Shown one piece after another: positions 35,382 to 44,083 of a DNA stretch of 64,000 nt; within the stretch, counting starts at the first letter, position 1, and each line of letters begins with the position of its first letter. The DNA is from Myxococcales bacterium (GTDB lineage: Bacteria > Myxococcota_A > Polyangia > Haliangiales > Haliangiaceae). The notes beneath the pieces were generated by a model. It was not told where the DNA came from. It did no database searches and saw nothing but the letters and a program-made list of their open reading frames with translations. The position numbers and the translations under genes were made by a program. The stretch spans positions 1 through 64,000 of the forward strand of contig JADJJK010000014.1 of the NCBI GenBank assembly GCA_016706545.1. The letters are read 5' to 3'.

Positions 35382-36641
35382 ATGCTTCGGATTGCGGCCT
35401 TGTTGACCTTGAGCTTGCTAGTTGGCTGTCAGGTTGCTGGTGAGCTCGAAGGCCAGTTCCGCTGCACCGACAACCCGTCTTGTCCCAGCGGATACCAGTG
35501 TGTGGCTGGCCTGTGCATGGGGTTGCAGGCGGGGCTCACGCCATGCGCTGTGCCGGACCTCGTGTCCACCGCGTTCGACGACGCGGCGTGGCTCGGCGGG
35601 ATGAACAAGAGCGTCCCCAATGGCGGGTCCGCCGAGATCACCGGCGGCGAGCTCGTGTTGATCGTGCCCGCCGACAACAACGCCCAGACCACCGTGGACT
35701 CCAAGGCCATGTTCGATCTGCGCGAGCGCGCGTTCGTGGTGGAGGTGTCGGAGGTCGGCGGCCGGTACGCCGAGATCGAGCTGGATGATCCCACCGGCGC
35801 CGACGTGTACATGGGCGTAAGCGAGGGCAAGATGTACGCGCACGCCAAGGGTCGGACGCTCGCCGAGCGCCCGTACTCCGCGACCATGGACCGGTGGTGG
35901 AGGCTGCGAGACGAAGCCAGCACCCTGTTCTGGGAGACCTCGGCCGACGGGCAGACCTGGGTCCAGCTCGCGCAAGACAAGTCGCCCATCGACCCGGCGT
36001 GGGTGGAGTTTGGCCTGGGGATCGGCTCCGGCGGCGCCGCTGGCACCGCGCGCTTCGCCTCCGTCAACCCGGGCGCCGGCCCAGACGCGCGGTGGTGCCC
36101 GGCTGCCACCTGGCGAGATACGTTCAGCAACGGAATGGCCGGCCCCGACGCCAAGTCCAGCACCGGCAACTGCACGATCTCCGAGATCGGGGGCACGCTG
36201 TCTTTCGCGGTGGCCCCAGGCGAGTCCTATTGCGGGCACTACACCGCGCGACCGCTCGACGTGCGCGACGCGGTGCTGACCTTCGAGGTGACGCCAGCGT
36301 CCGCGCCCGCGACCACCACGTTCAGCCTGCTGAGCGCGGACGGCCGCAACCACGTGCAGATCAACGCGCGGAACAACCTGGACTTCGAGGTCCGCGCCGC
36401 CGACGTGGACGTGTTCACCGGGAGCGCGGCCCTGGATCTGCCCAACCAGCGCCTCTGGCGGATCTCGCTGGCCGGACAGAACCTGCGCTTTGAGACCTCC
36501 GCGGACGGCGCGATCTGGGACCTCAAGGGCTCGACCACGGTGCCCACGCTCGACGCTTCGGCGATGTTCCTCGAGCGCGAGGTCTACATCAACAACTCCA
36601 ACACCGTCGCTCGCGTGGCTCAGTTCGGGGAGCTGCGGTGA
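35382..36641 (+). CDS. Lipoprotein with two LamG-like domains, paired with kinase (module A)
   Basis: 419 residues. Signal MLRIAALLTLSLLVGC gives an acylated Cys. A short Cys-rich motif follows (FRCTDNPSCPSGYQC, GLC), of the kind seen in many myxobacterial surface proteins. The rest is two similar halves of about 180 residues, each with a sandwich-like pattern around WWRLRDEASTLFWETSADGQ and LWRISLAGQNLRFETSADGA, probably concanavalin/laminin-G-like folds. The stop overlaps the kinase start by 4 bases (GTGA), so it is likely the sensory or structural partner of that kinase. A paralogue lies at 38483. Confidence 0.65.
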   Translation: MLRIAALLTLSLLVGCQVAGELEGQFRCTDNPSCPSGYQCVAGLCMGLQAGLTPCAVPDLVSTAFDDAAWLGGMNKSVPNGGSAEITGGELVLIVPADNNAQTTVDSKAMFDLRERAFVVEVSEVGGRYAEIELDDPTGADVYMGVSEGKMYAHAKGRTLAERPYSATMDRWWRLRDEASTLFWETSADGQTWVQLAQDKSPIDPAWVEFGLGIGSGGAAGTARFASVNPGAGPDARWCPAATWRDTFSNGMAGPDAKSSTGNCTISEIGGTLSFAVAPGESYCGHYTARPLDVRDAVLTFEVTPASAPATTTFSLLSADGRNHVQINARNNLDFEVRAADVDVFTGSAALDLPNQRLWRISLAGQNLRFETSADGAIWDLKGSTTVPTLDASAMFLEREVYINNSNTVARVAQFGELR

Positions 36642-38308
36642 TCCCTCAGGCGGCGCCAGGAGACCTGCTACCGCTCCCTCGCGAGCGCGATCAGCTCCTC
36701 GCTCGCATCGGCTCCGGCGGCATGGCCGAGGTGTTCCTGGTCCGTCGCACCGGCCCGGGCGGCTTCGAGAAGTTCCTCGCGCTCAAGCGCGTGCGCACGG
36801 ACCTGGACTCCTCCACGTACGGCCCCATGTTCCTGCAGGAGGCCAAGCTCGTGGCCGCGCTGCACCACCCCAACATCGTCCAGGTCCACGACGCGGGCTC
36901 CGACGGCAACGGGCTGTGGTTCCTGATGGAGTACGTCCACGGCAAGAGCGTCAACGCCATCATCAGCCGCGCGCTGCAGCGAGGCATCGAGATCCCCATC
37001 GACTGCGCGATGTACATCATCGCCTGCGTCGGGCGCGCGCTGCACTACGCGCACAACGCCGAGAGCGCCACCGAGGGCCGGCTGGCGGTCATCCACCGCG
37101 ACGTCTCGCCGGGCAACATCCTGGTCAGCTTCGATGGCATCGTCAAGCTCGCCGACTTCGGCATCGCCCGCGGCAACCACCGCCGGTCGGAGACCCAGGA
37201 CGGATCGTTCAAGGGCAAGTTCGGCTACGCCGCGCCCGAGCACTGCCGCGGCGAGGTGCTCGACAGCGCCAGCGATGTGTTCTCGCTGGGCATCGTGCTG
37301 CACGAGACGATCGCCGCGCGCAACCTGTTCCGCGGGGAGTCGCCGAGCCAGATCGTCCACGCGGTGATGGCCGCGCCCATCCCGCGCCTCTGCGACCTGC
37401 GCCGCGAGGTGCCCGAGGCGCTCGATGACCTCGTCCACCGGATGCTGGAGCGCGACCGCGCCGCGCGCATCGCCTCGGGCGCCGAGGTGGCCAATCAACT
37501 CGATTCCATCGCCCATCAGCATCACCTGAACGCGACCCGCGAGCGAACCGCCGACCTGATGCGCGTCTTGTTCTCGGCGCAGGAGATGCGGCTGCCAGTG
37601 GCTAGCGACGCTAGCGACGCCAGCGACGGCAGCGTCGGCAGCGTCGCTGGCGCCTCGCGAAGCCCGGGCTCGCGCAGGCCAAGCTCCACCGGCGGCAGCG
37701 CCCTGCCCCTCGCGGAGCACGCGGCCGGCTCGGCGCCGGGCGTCCACGCGCTGGAGACCGCGCGCGTCGACGACCTCAGCCTGCCCTCGCTGGCGGCGCT
37801 GCGCTCGGCGTCGCACAGCGGGGAGTCCGCTCCCGAGCTGCGGGTGCCGGCGGCCAGCGAGGAGCCGCCGCTGGCCGCTCCAGCGCCGCGACGTGGGGCG
37901 AGAGCCGCGGTGCTGCTGGGCGTGGCCGCCGCCGCCGCCGCGGTGGCGGTCGCCACCACGTGGATCGTGCTGTCGACGAAGAGTCCGGCCGCCGGACAGG
38001 AGCGCGCCGCCAGCCCCGCCCCGGCCGCTGCGGCTGCGCCGGCCGCCGCGACCGCGCCGGCCGCGGCCAGCGCCGACGCGACCGCGACGACAGCCGACAC
38101 GTCGGCCGGGCCGGCGCCGACGCAGCCCTCGCCAGCGGACGCCGCGCGGTCGCCGGGCTCGAGCGCCGATCGGACCGTGATCACCCAGGAGCGCCCCTCG
38201 AACGCGACCAGCGCTGACGCAGACAAGGCCGCGGGCACCAAGCCCGGCAAGCGCCGACCCAAGAAGCGCAACCCCAGCGCAGATCCGCTCCTCGAACGCG
38301 ACTGGTGA
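36638..38308 (+). CDS. Transmembrane Ser/Thr protein kinase (module A)
   Basis: 556 residues. Hanks-type kinase: glycine loop IGSGGMAEVF, K50 in LALKRV, HRDVSPGN with D155, DFGIAR with D173, and AAPEHC as APE motif. After residue 320 comes a Ser/Ala/Pro-rich juxtamembrane stretch, one membrane helix at about 423-446, and a 100-residue Ala/Pro-rich exterior tail ending in LLERDW. Similar kinases phosphorylate Ser/Thr on cytoplasmic targets. It is translationally coupled to the lipoprotein at 35382, which may bind the tail. The same tail ending recurs in the kinase at 39724. Confidence 0.9.
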   Translation: MIPQAAPGDLLPLPRERDQLLARIGSGGMAEVFLVRRTGPGGFEKFLALKRVRTDLDSSTYGPMFLQEAKLVAALHHPNIVQVHDAGSDGNGLWFLMEYVHGKSVNAIISRALQRGIEIPIDCAMYIIACVGRALHYAHNAESATEGRLAVIHRDVSPGNILVSFDGIVKLADFGIARGNHRRSETQDGSFKGKFGYAAPEHCRGEVLDSASDVFSLGIVLHETIAARNLFRGESPSQIVHAVMAAPIPRLCDLRREVPEALDDLVHRMLERDRAARIASGAEVANQLDSIAHQHHLNATRERTADLMRVLFSAQEMRLPVASDASDASDGSVGSVAGASRSPGSRRPSSTGGSALPLAEHAAGSAPGVHALETARVDDLSLPSLAALRSASHSGESAPELRVPAASEEPPLAAPAPRRGARAAVLLGVAAAAAAVAVATTWIVLSTKSPAAGQERAASPAPAAAAAPAAATAPAAASADATATTADTSAGPAPTQPSPADAARSPGSSADRTVITQERPSNATSADADKAAGTKPGKRRPKKRNPSADPLLERDW

Positions 38309-38482
38309 GAGGAAGTCCCAGGGGCGCGTCGCAGGGGTGGAGCTACCACTCGCGACTCGCACAGAGAATGCCCCAGGACTTGGCCTCAGCGCCTGGCCTC
38401 GAACACCATCACTACCCCACCTGCACCCGGCTCCTCGACGAGCTTGTCTTTGCAGTTCAAGGCGCCGCCCTACAATGCAGCG

Positions 38483-39727
38483 ATGGATCGGTCTGCGCTG
38501 GGTTCGATGTTCCTGACGCTCTCCTGGATGACCGCCTGCCAGGTACCGGAGGACCTCCCCGGTCTGTTTCGTTGCGCCGACGACCCGGCGTGTCCCCAGG
38601 ACCATCGGTGCATCGCCAGCCGCTGCGTCGGCCTCGAGCCGGGCCTGACCCCTTGCGCCACGCCGGCGCTGCTGACGACCTCGTTCGACGATCCGACGTG
38701 GCTCGCCCGCACGATGTCTGTCCAGCCCCAGACCATCGCCTCCATCGCCAACGGCACGCTCTCCGTGGGGACCGCGGTCGCAGGGGAGTGGGGATACGTC
38801 GCCTCGCACGCGACCTATGATCTGCGGAACCAGGCCATGATCATGGAGCTGTCGCCCCTCGACGAGCGGACCACCGAGATCTCGCTGCACGACGCCAGCG
38901 GCTCCGCCGTCTACATGGGGACAAGCCAGGGCGAGCTCTACGTTGACTCCAAGGGCCGGACGCTGGTGCAGATCCCCTACTCCCCCACCCAGCACAGGTG
39001 GTGGCGGATCAGCGACGACCAGGGCACCCAGCGCTGGGAGACCTCCGCCGACGCGATGACCTGGGCGCCTCTGGCGCAAGACCACGCCGCGCTCGACGCG
39101 AGCTGGACCAGGTTTGGCGTAGCCACCGCTGGCGGCATGCGGATCTCCGAGCTCAACCCGGGAGCAGAGCAAGATCCGCGCTGGTGCGCGGCGCAGTCCT
39201 GGCGCGAGTCGTTCACGGACAACCTGCCGCTGCCTGAGTCCACCTTCGATGGCCAGGCCTGTACAGCGGTGGCGCGAGACGGCGTGCTGACGTTTCAGCT
39301 CGCCGCCCAGGAAGCGTGGTGTACGTGGCGCTCGACGCGCCCGGTGGACGCCCGAGAGGGCACGTTCTCGTTCGCGGTGACGCCGGCGGCGGCCCCGGCC
39401 GCGACCATGTTCGCGCTGGTCAGCCCTGATGGAAGCGGCGCCATCGAGATCCAGGCCAGCGACGAGCTGACCTTCCGCGTGTACGCCAACCATGAAGAGG
39501 TGTTCTCGGCCAGCGCCCCCTCGTCGCGCACCAGCCAGCACTGGCGGATCTCGCTGTCCGGCACCGCCGTACGCTTCGAGACCTCGAGCGACGCGGTGAC
39601 GTGGGAGGTGCGGGGCACCGCCAACGCCCCGACGCTCGACGCCAGCGCGCTGTTCATCTTGCGCGACACGTACGCCGACCCCAGCAACACCCGCGCCTCG
39701 ACCGCGCAGTTCGGGGAGCTGCAGTGA
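38483..39727 (+). CDS. Lipoprotein with two LamG-like domains, paired with kinase (module B)
   Basis: 414 residues from ATG 38483; signal MDRSALGSMFLTLSWMTAC. It is collinear with the lipoprotein at 35382: Cys motif FRCADDPACPQDHRC, AxGLTPCA-type segment, DLRNQAMIMELSPLD, VYMGTSQGELYVDSKGRTL and two WRIS...ETSxD half-repeats. The stop overlaps the kinase at 39724 (GTGA). Clearly it is the product of module duplication, now diverged. Confidence 0.65.
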   Translation: MDRSALGSMFLTLSWMTACQVPEDLPGLFRCADDPACPQDHRCIASRCVGLEPGLTPCATPALLTTSFDDPTWLARTMSVQPQTIASIANGTLSVGTAVAGEWGYVASHATYDLRNQAMIMELSPLDERTTEISLHDASGSAVYMGTSQGELYVDSKGRTLVQIPYSPTQHRWWRISDDQGTQRWETSADAMTWAPLAQDHAALDASWTRFGVATAGGMRISELNPGAEQDPRWCAAQSWRESFTDNLPLPESTFDGQACTAVARDGVLTFQLAAQEAWCTWRSTRPVDAREGTFSFAVTPAAAPAATMFALVSPDGSGAIEIQASDELTFRVYANHEEVFSASAPSSRTSQHWRISLSGTAVRFETSSDAVTWEVRGTANAPTLDASALFILRDTYADPSNTRASTAQFGELQ

Positions 39728-41436
39728 CAGGCGCGGTGACGTCGCAGCTCGCGGTGCTCACGCCGCCTCGCGAGCGCGACCAGGTGGTGACCCGCCTTGG
39801 CGCGGGTGGCATGGCGGAGGTGTTCCTGGTCCGCCGCACCGGCCCCGGCGGCTTCGAGAAGTACCTCGCGCTCAAGCGCATCCGTCCGGACCTCGACGCC
39901 TTCGAGTACGGCCCCATGTTCCTGCGCGAGGCGCGGCTGGTGGCGGCGCTGCAGCACCCGAACATCGTGCAGGTGCATGACGCCGGCTCGGATGACACCG
40001 GCCTGTGGTTCCTGATGGAGTACGTCCACGGTCGCAGCCTCGGCGCCGTGTTGCAGCGCGCGCAGGAGCGCGGGAGCGAGGTCCCCATCGACTGCGCCAT
40101 GTACCTGGCGGCCTGCGTGGGCCGGGCCCTGCACTATGCGCACAACGCCGAGAACGAGGCCGAGGGCCGCCTCCGCGTCATCCACCGCGACGTGTCACCA
40201 GGCAACATCCTCATCAGCTTCGACGGCATCGTCAAGCTCGCCGACTTCGGCATCGCGCGCAGCAATCACCTGGTGCGCGAGACCCAGGACGGGCAGTTCA
40301 AGGGCAAGTTCGCGTACTCGGCGCCCGAGCATTGTCGCGGCGAGTCGCTCGACGGCGCCAGCGACCTGTTCTCGCTGGGCGTGGTCCTGCACGAGGTCAT
40401 CGCCACGCGCAACCTGTTCACCGGGGAGTCGCCGAGCCAGATCGTCCACGCCGTCATGGAGGCGCCGATCCCCTCGCTGTGCGAGCAACGCGAGGAGGTC
40501 CCCGCGCCGCTCGAGGCCCTCATCCGCCACATGCTGCAGCGCGAGCGCAAGCAGCGCATCTGCTCTGGCGCCGAGGTCGCAAACCAGCTCGACGCGATCG
40601 CCCACGAACACGGGATGGCCGCCACTCGAGAGCGCATGGCCGCGCTCATGCAACGGCTGTTCTCGCCGGTGGAGATGCGGCTTCCAGAGATGGAGTCCGG
40701 CGCGAGCAGAGCGCCCGCCGCGCGGCACACGGCGCAGCTCGCGGATGATCGATCGCGCGCCGCCCGCGGATCCCGCCCGTTGATCGCGGACGGCTCCTCG
40801 ATGCACTCCACGGTCACCACGGTGGTCGAGGGGGACAGCGAAGGAGAGAGCGAACGTGCAGGGGCGTCGCCGCGGCCGAGGCCTGCCGGGGCCAGAGGCA
40901 ATGCCAGAGGCAAAGCCAGAGGCCAGGCCGACGCTCAAGCTCGAACCCCGGCGCGCCGCGAGCTCGCGGGCGTGGCCGCCGCGGCGGCCGTGACCGCCGT
41001 GATCGTCACCTGGCTCGTCACCCGCAGCCCGCCGCAGGCCGCGCAGGTGGCGCCGCCAGCGACGCCAGCGTCGCCGGCGGCGTCGGCCTCGTCGGCTTCC
41101 CCAGCGTCCATCGATGCAGGGCCGTCTCTCCCGCGCGCGTCGACGGACGCCGGAGGGCGCCGCGCAGCCCGCCCGGGCGCGCCGTCGGCCCAAGCCAGCC
41201 CCGCCCTCGCGGTGGCGCCGCCGCCCGCTGAGCCTGCCATCCGCCCCGAGCCTCGGACCAGGCCGGCCGCGACCGGCCCGCCCGAAGCCAGCGGCGCGCC
41301 CTCGCGCAGCGCAGTGCCACCTGGCCCCACGCCGACCGCTGGCACCAGCCCGCGCGCCGCCGCCAGCCCGCGCGCCGCCGCCAGCCCGCGCGCCACGCGC
41401 CAGTCGTCGGAGCTATCGCTCGAACGCGACTGGTAG
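39724..41436 (+). CDS. Transmembrane Ser/Thr protein kinase (module B)
   Basis: 570 residues from GTG 39724. Kinase motifs: LGAGGMAEVF, LALKRI, HRDVSPGN, DFGIAR, SAPEHC. The kinase domain is highly similar to module A (shared EYVHGRS/EYVHGKS, RNLFxGESPSQIVHAVM, GAEVANQLD). A long low-complexity linker, one membrane helix (about GVAAAAAVTAVIVTWLV) and a Pro/Ala-rich outer tail with three ASPRA repeats follow, ending in LSLERDW. The linker and tail sequences have diverged from module A while the last residues are conserved. Confidence 0.9.
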   Translation: MTGAVTSQLAVLTPPRERDQVVTRLGAGGMAEVFLVRRTGPGGFEKYLALKRIRPDLDAFEYGPMFLREARLVAALQHPNIVQVHDAGSDDTGLWFLMEYVHGRSLGAVLQRAQERGSEVPIDCAMYLAACVGRALHYAHNAENEAEGRLRVIHRDVSPGNILISFDGIVKLADFGIARSNHLVRETQDGQFKGKFAYSAPEHCRGESLDGASDLFSLGVVLHEVIATRNLFTGESPSQIVHAVMEAPIPSLCEQREEVPAPLEALIRHMLQRERKQRICSGAEVANQLDAIAHEHGMAATRERMAALMQRLFSPVEMRLPEMESGASRAPAARHTAQLADDRSRAARGSRPLIADGSSMHSTVTTVVEGDSEGESERAGASPRPRPAGARGNARGKARGQADAQARTPARRELAGVAAAAAVTAVIVTWLVTRSPPQAAQVAPPATPASPAASASSASPASIDAGPSLPRASTDAGGRRAARPGAPSAQASPALAVAPPPAEPAIRPEPRTRPAATGPPEASGAPSRSAVPPGPTPTAGTSPRAAASPRAAASPRATRQSSELSLERDW

Positions 41437-41471
41437 GGCGCCGCGCAGCAGCGCGACGCGATCACGCAGCG

Positions 41472-43058
41472 TCACTGCGCGGCGATCCCAGCGCGGCGCC
41501 CGCGCAGCACGTACTTCTGGATCTTGCCGGTGGCCGTCTTGGGCAGCTCCGTGACGAAGTGAAAGCCACGCGGGCACTTGAAGTGAGCCAGGTGCTCGCG
41601 GGTGAACTGCCGCAGCTCGTCGGCCGTGGCGAGGGCGCCCGCGCGCAAGACCACGAACGCATGCGGGGCCTCGCCCCACTTTTCGTCGGGCAGGCCCACC
41701 ACCGCGACCTCTTGCACCGAGGGATGGCGCAGCAGCATGCCCTCCACCTCCACGGACGAGATGTTCTCGCCGCCGCTGATGATGACGTCCTTGAGGCGAT
41801 CGCGGATCTCCACGTAGCCATCCGGGTGGACCACGGCGGCATCCCCGGAGTGAAACCTGCCGCCGCGCAGCGCTCTGGCGGAGGCCTCCGGATCGTTGTA
41901 GTAGCCGGCCATGACCACGTTGCCGCGCACCGTGATCTCGCCCTGGGTGATGCCGTCATGCGGCACCTCGTGGCCCGCTTCGTCCACCACCAGCAGCTCG
42001 CCGGAGGTCAACAGCTCCACGCCCTGACGCGCCTTGAGGATGGCGCGCGCGCCCGCGCCGAGCCCCGCGTGCTCCGGCCGCAGCTCGCACACGGTGATGA
42101 GCGGCGCCGTCTCGGTCAGCCCGTAGACATGCGTGAGGTCCCACCCGAGGTCCTCCTCCACCCGCTGGATGGTGGCCGCCGCCGGTGGCGCTCCTGCGGT
42201 CACCACTCGCACGCCGCGGCGCACGCCCTGCCGCAGCTCATCCGGCGCGCTGGCGATGGAGATGAGCACGGTGGGCGCGGCGCACAAGAGCGTGACCTGC
42301 TCGGCGCGCAGCTCCGCGAAGATCTTCGCCGGCTCCACCTTGCGCAGGCACACGTGGGTCCCGCCCACCGCCGTGATGATCCACACGAAGGTCCAGCCGT
42401 TGGCGTGGAACATCGGCAGCGTCCACAGGTAGCGCTCGGTGTTGGCGGCCATCGGCACGTGCAGCATGGTGCCGACCGCGTTCATGTAGGCGTTGCGATG
42501 CGTGATCATCACGCCCTTGGGCCGCGCCGTGGTGCCGCTGGTGTAGTTGATGGTCAAGAGGTCCGTCTCGGCGAGCGTCGGGCGCGCGAACGTGACGTCC
42601 TCGTCAGCAACCTCGGCCAGCAACGCCTCGTAGGACAGCCAGCCCTCGCGCTCGCCCTCGAGCGCCACGAAGGCCTGCACGTCCGGCAGGCGGTCGCGGA
42701 TGGAGTCCACCAGCTCCAGATAGTCGACGTGCGCGCAGACGACCTTGGCCCCGCTGTGCCCCAGGATGTACGCGAAGTCGTCGGCGGTGAGCCGGTAGTT
42801 GATGGGCACCAGCACCGCGCCGAGCTGCGGCACGGCATAGAAGGCCTCGAGGTGCGCGTGGGTGTTGGGCGCGATGGTGGCCACCCGGTCGCCCTTGCCC
42901 ACCCCGAGCCGGCCAGCGAGGACCGAGGACCAGCGGTCACAGCGCGCGAAGAACTGCTCGTAGGTCAGCCGCACCGGCCCGTCCACCACCGCCTCGTGCT
43001 TGCCATAAAGGCGCCGCGTCCGGCGCATCATCTCCAGCGGACTGAGCGGAGTCTCCAT
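41472..43058 (-). CDS. Acyl-CoA synthetase (AMP-binding, long-chain fatty-acid-CoA ligase type)
   Basis: 528 residues from ATG 43058. AMP-binding motif YTSGTTARPKG, then GLTETAPL, GEITVRGNVVMAGYY, SGDAAVVHPDGYVEIRDR and the C-terminal catalytic lysine motif LPKTATGKIQKYVLR. These enzymes adenylate a carboxylic acid and transfer it to CoA. The FadD-like look suggests a fatty acid substrate; no specific chain length can be read. A perfect palindrome at 43175-43197, between this gene and the divergent PP2C gene, may be its operator. It is not in the main lipid locus but could activate a starter acid for it. Confidence 0.85.
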   Translation of the reverse strand: METPLSPLEMMRRTRRLYGKHEAVVDGPVRLTYEQFFARCDRWSSVLAGRLGVGKGDRVATIAPNTHAHLEAFYAVPQLGAVLVPINYRLTADDFAYILGHSGAKVVCAHVDYLELVDSIRDRLPDVQAFVALEGEREGWLSYEALLAEVADEDVTFARPTLAETDLLTINYTSGTTARPKGVMITHRNAYMNAVGTMLHVPMAANTERYLWTLPMFHANGWTFVWIITAVGGTHVCLRKVEPAKIFAELRAEQVTLLCAAPTVLISIASAPDELRQGVRRGVRVVTAGAPPAAATIQRVEEDLGWDLTHVYGLTETAPLITVCELRPEHAGLGAGARAILKARQGVELLTSGELLVVDEAGHEVPHDGITQGEITVRGNVVMAGYYNDPEASARALRGGRFHSGDAAVVHPDGYVEIRDRLKDVIISGGENISSVEVEGMLLRHPSVQEVAVVGLPDEKWGEAPHAFVVLRAGALATADELRQFTREHLAHFKCPRGFHFVTELPKTATGKIQKYVLRGRRAGIAAQ

Positions 43059-43174
43059 GCGGCGAGCATCGCACGACCGGCGCATCAAGCGCACGGCGCG
43101 CGCCCGGGTGATGCAGGCGAGCCGAGACGCGCTTTTTTTCGTGCGAGGACAGCCGGTTACGAGATCGCCCTTGC

Positions 43175-43197
43175 GATAGTGTAAATCAGACACTATC
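43175..43197. promoter_or_regulatory. Palindromic operator, TetR-like
   Basis: GATAGTGT, 7-bp centre AAATCAG, ACACTATC: a perfect 8-bp inverted repeat, AT-richer than its surroundings, 117 bp upstream of the acyl-CoA ligase start and 8 bp before the PP2C start codon. The size fits a TetR-family site, which often controls acyl-CoA ligases. No regulator gene is adjacent in this window. Confidence 0.5.
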
Positions 43198-43205
43198 AAG
43201 AGAGC

Positions 43206-44083
43206 ATGAGCTGCTCGAACCGAGTTCCTCGCGTCAAGGCGGTCGCGGTGATGGGCGCGTCGCACCTGCGCGCCGCGCGAAACGGCCAGGACGCCGCCGC
43301 GTCCTGGAGCCACGGCGAGCTGGCGGTCGCGGTGGTGTGCGACGGCTGCGGCAGCAGCGAGCGCTCGGAGCTGGGCGCGCAGCTCGTGGCGCGCCGCATG
43401 TGCGCCGCGGTGGCGCGTCGGCTACGCGCTGGTGGCAGCGTCGCCGACCCTGCGCTGTGGGGCGCCTGCCGTGACGAGGTGGTCGACGAGCTCGGCCACC
43501 TGGCGCGGAGCTTCTGGGTGGCGCCCGAAGCGACACCCAAAGCCACGCCCGAAGCCTGGCCGGCCACGCTGGCAACGACGCCAGCGACAACGCCAGCGAC
43601 AACGCCAGCGACGTTGCCACGTTGCCCGGCGGCGCCCTCCCCGAGCTCGCGCAGTCCCTGCTCTGCACCGTGCTGGTGGCGGCGCTCGACGAGCGCGACG
43701 CCGCGATCTGGGCGCTGGGCGATGGAGCCTTCGTGCTCGGCGACGAGCTGACCGTCCTTGGCCCGTTCCCGGACAACGCGCCGCCGTACCTGGCCTACGA
43801 TCTGGTGGGCGCGCCGCCGGTGGCGCGCCTCGAGGTGCGCGCGCGCAGCGCCGCTGGCGCCCTGGCGGTGGCCACCGACGGCGCCGCCGCGCTCGAGCAC
43901 GAGCTCTTGACGCTGGCGTGCGAGCCCCGCTTCGTGGACCACCCGGACGCGCTGCGCCGCCACCTGGCCACGCTGGCGCGCGCCGGCCAGCGCATCCGCT
44001 GGAGCGAGCGCCGCGTGGAGCACACGCCCGCGCGGCTGCAGGACGACGCGGCGATCGGGCTCGTGCGCTGGGGGCAGCCGTGA
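43206..44083 (+). pseudogene. PP2C-type Ser/Thr phosphatase, frame interrupted
   Basis: The first frame (43206) gives a PP2C N-terminus: AAASWSHGELAVAVVCDGCGSSERSELGA carries the metal-binding DGxG. It runs through an Ala/Thr/Pro-rich stretch and then loses sense near 43600. The second frame, usable from about 43510 to 44083, gives the rest of the domain (LLCTVLVAALDERDAAIWALGDGAFVLGD, AVATDGAAALEHELL, LQDDAAIGLVRW, with DD as last metal ligands). A one-base shift between about 43510 and 43625, in or beside repeats of AACGCCAGCGAC, joins them. It may be sequencing error or real inactivation. It forms a triad with the kinase and vWA genes downstream. Confidence 0.65.

Noticed and set aside
36668..39541. 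A 957-residue open frame on the minus strand opposite the kinase module
   Set aside because: It is antisense to two intact, domain-bearing genes and is Arg/Ala/Gly-rich, as expected of shadow frames in very GC-rich DNA.
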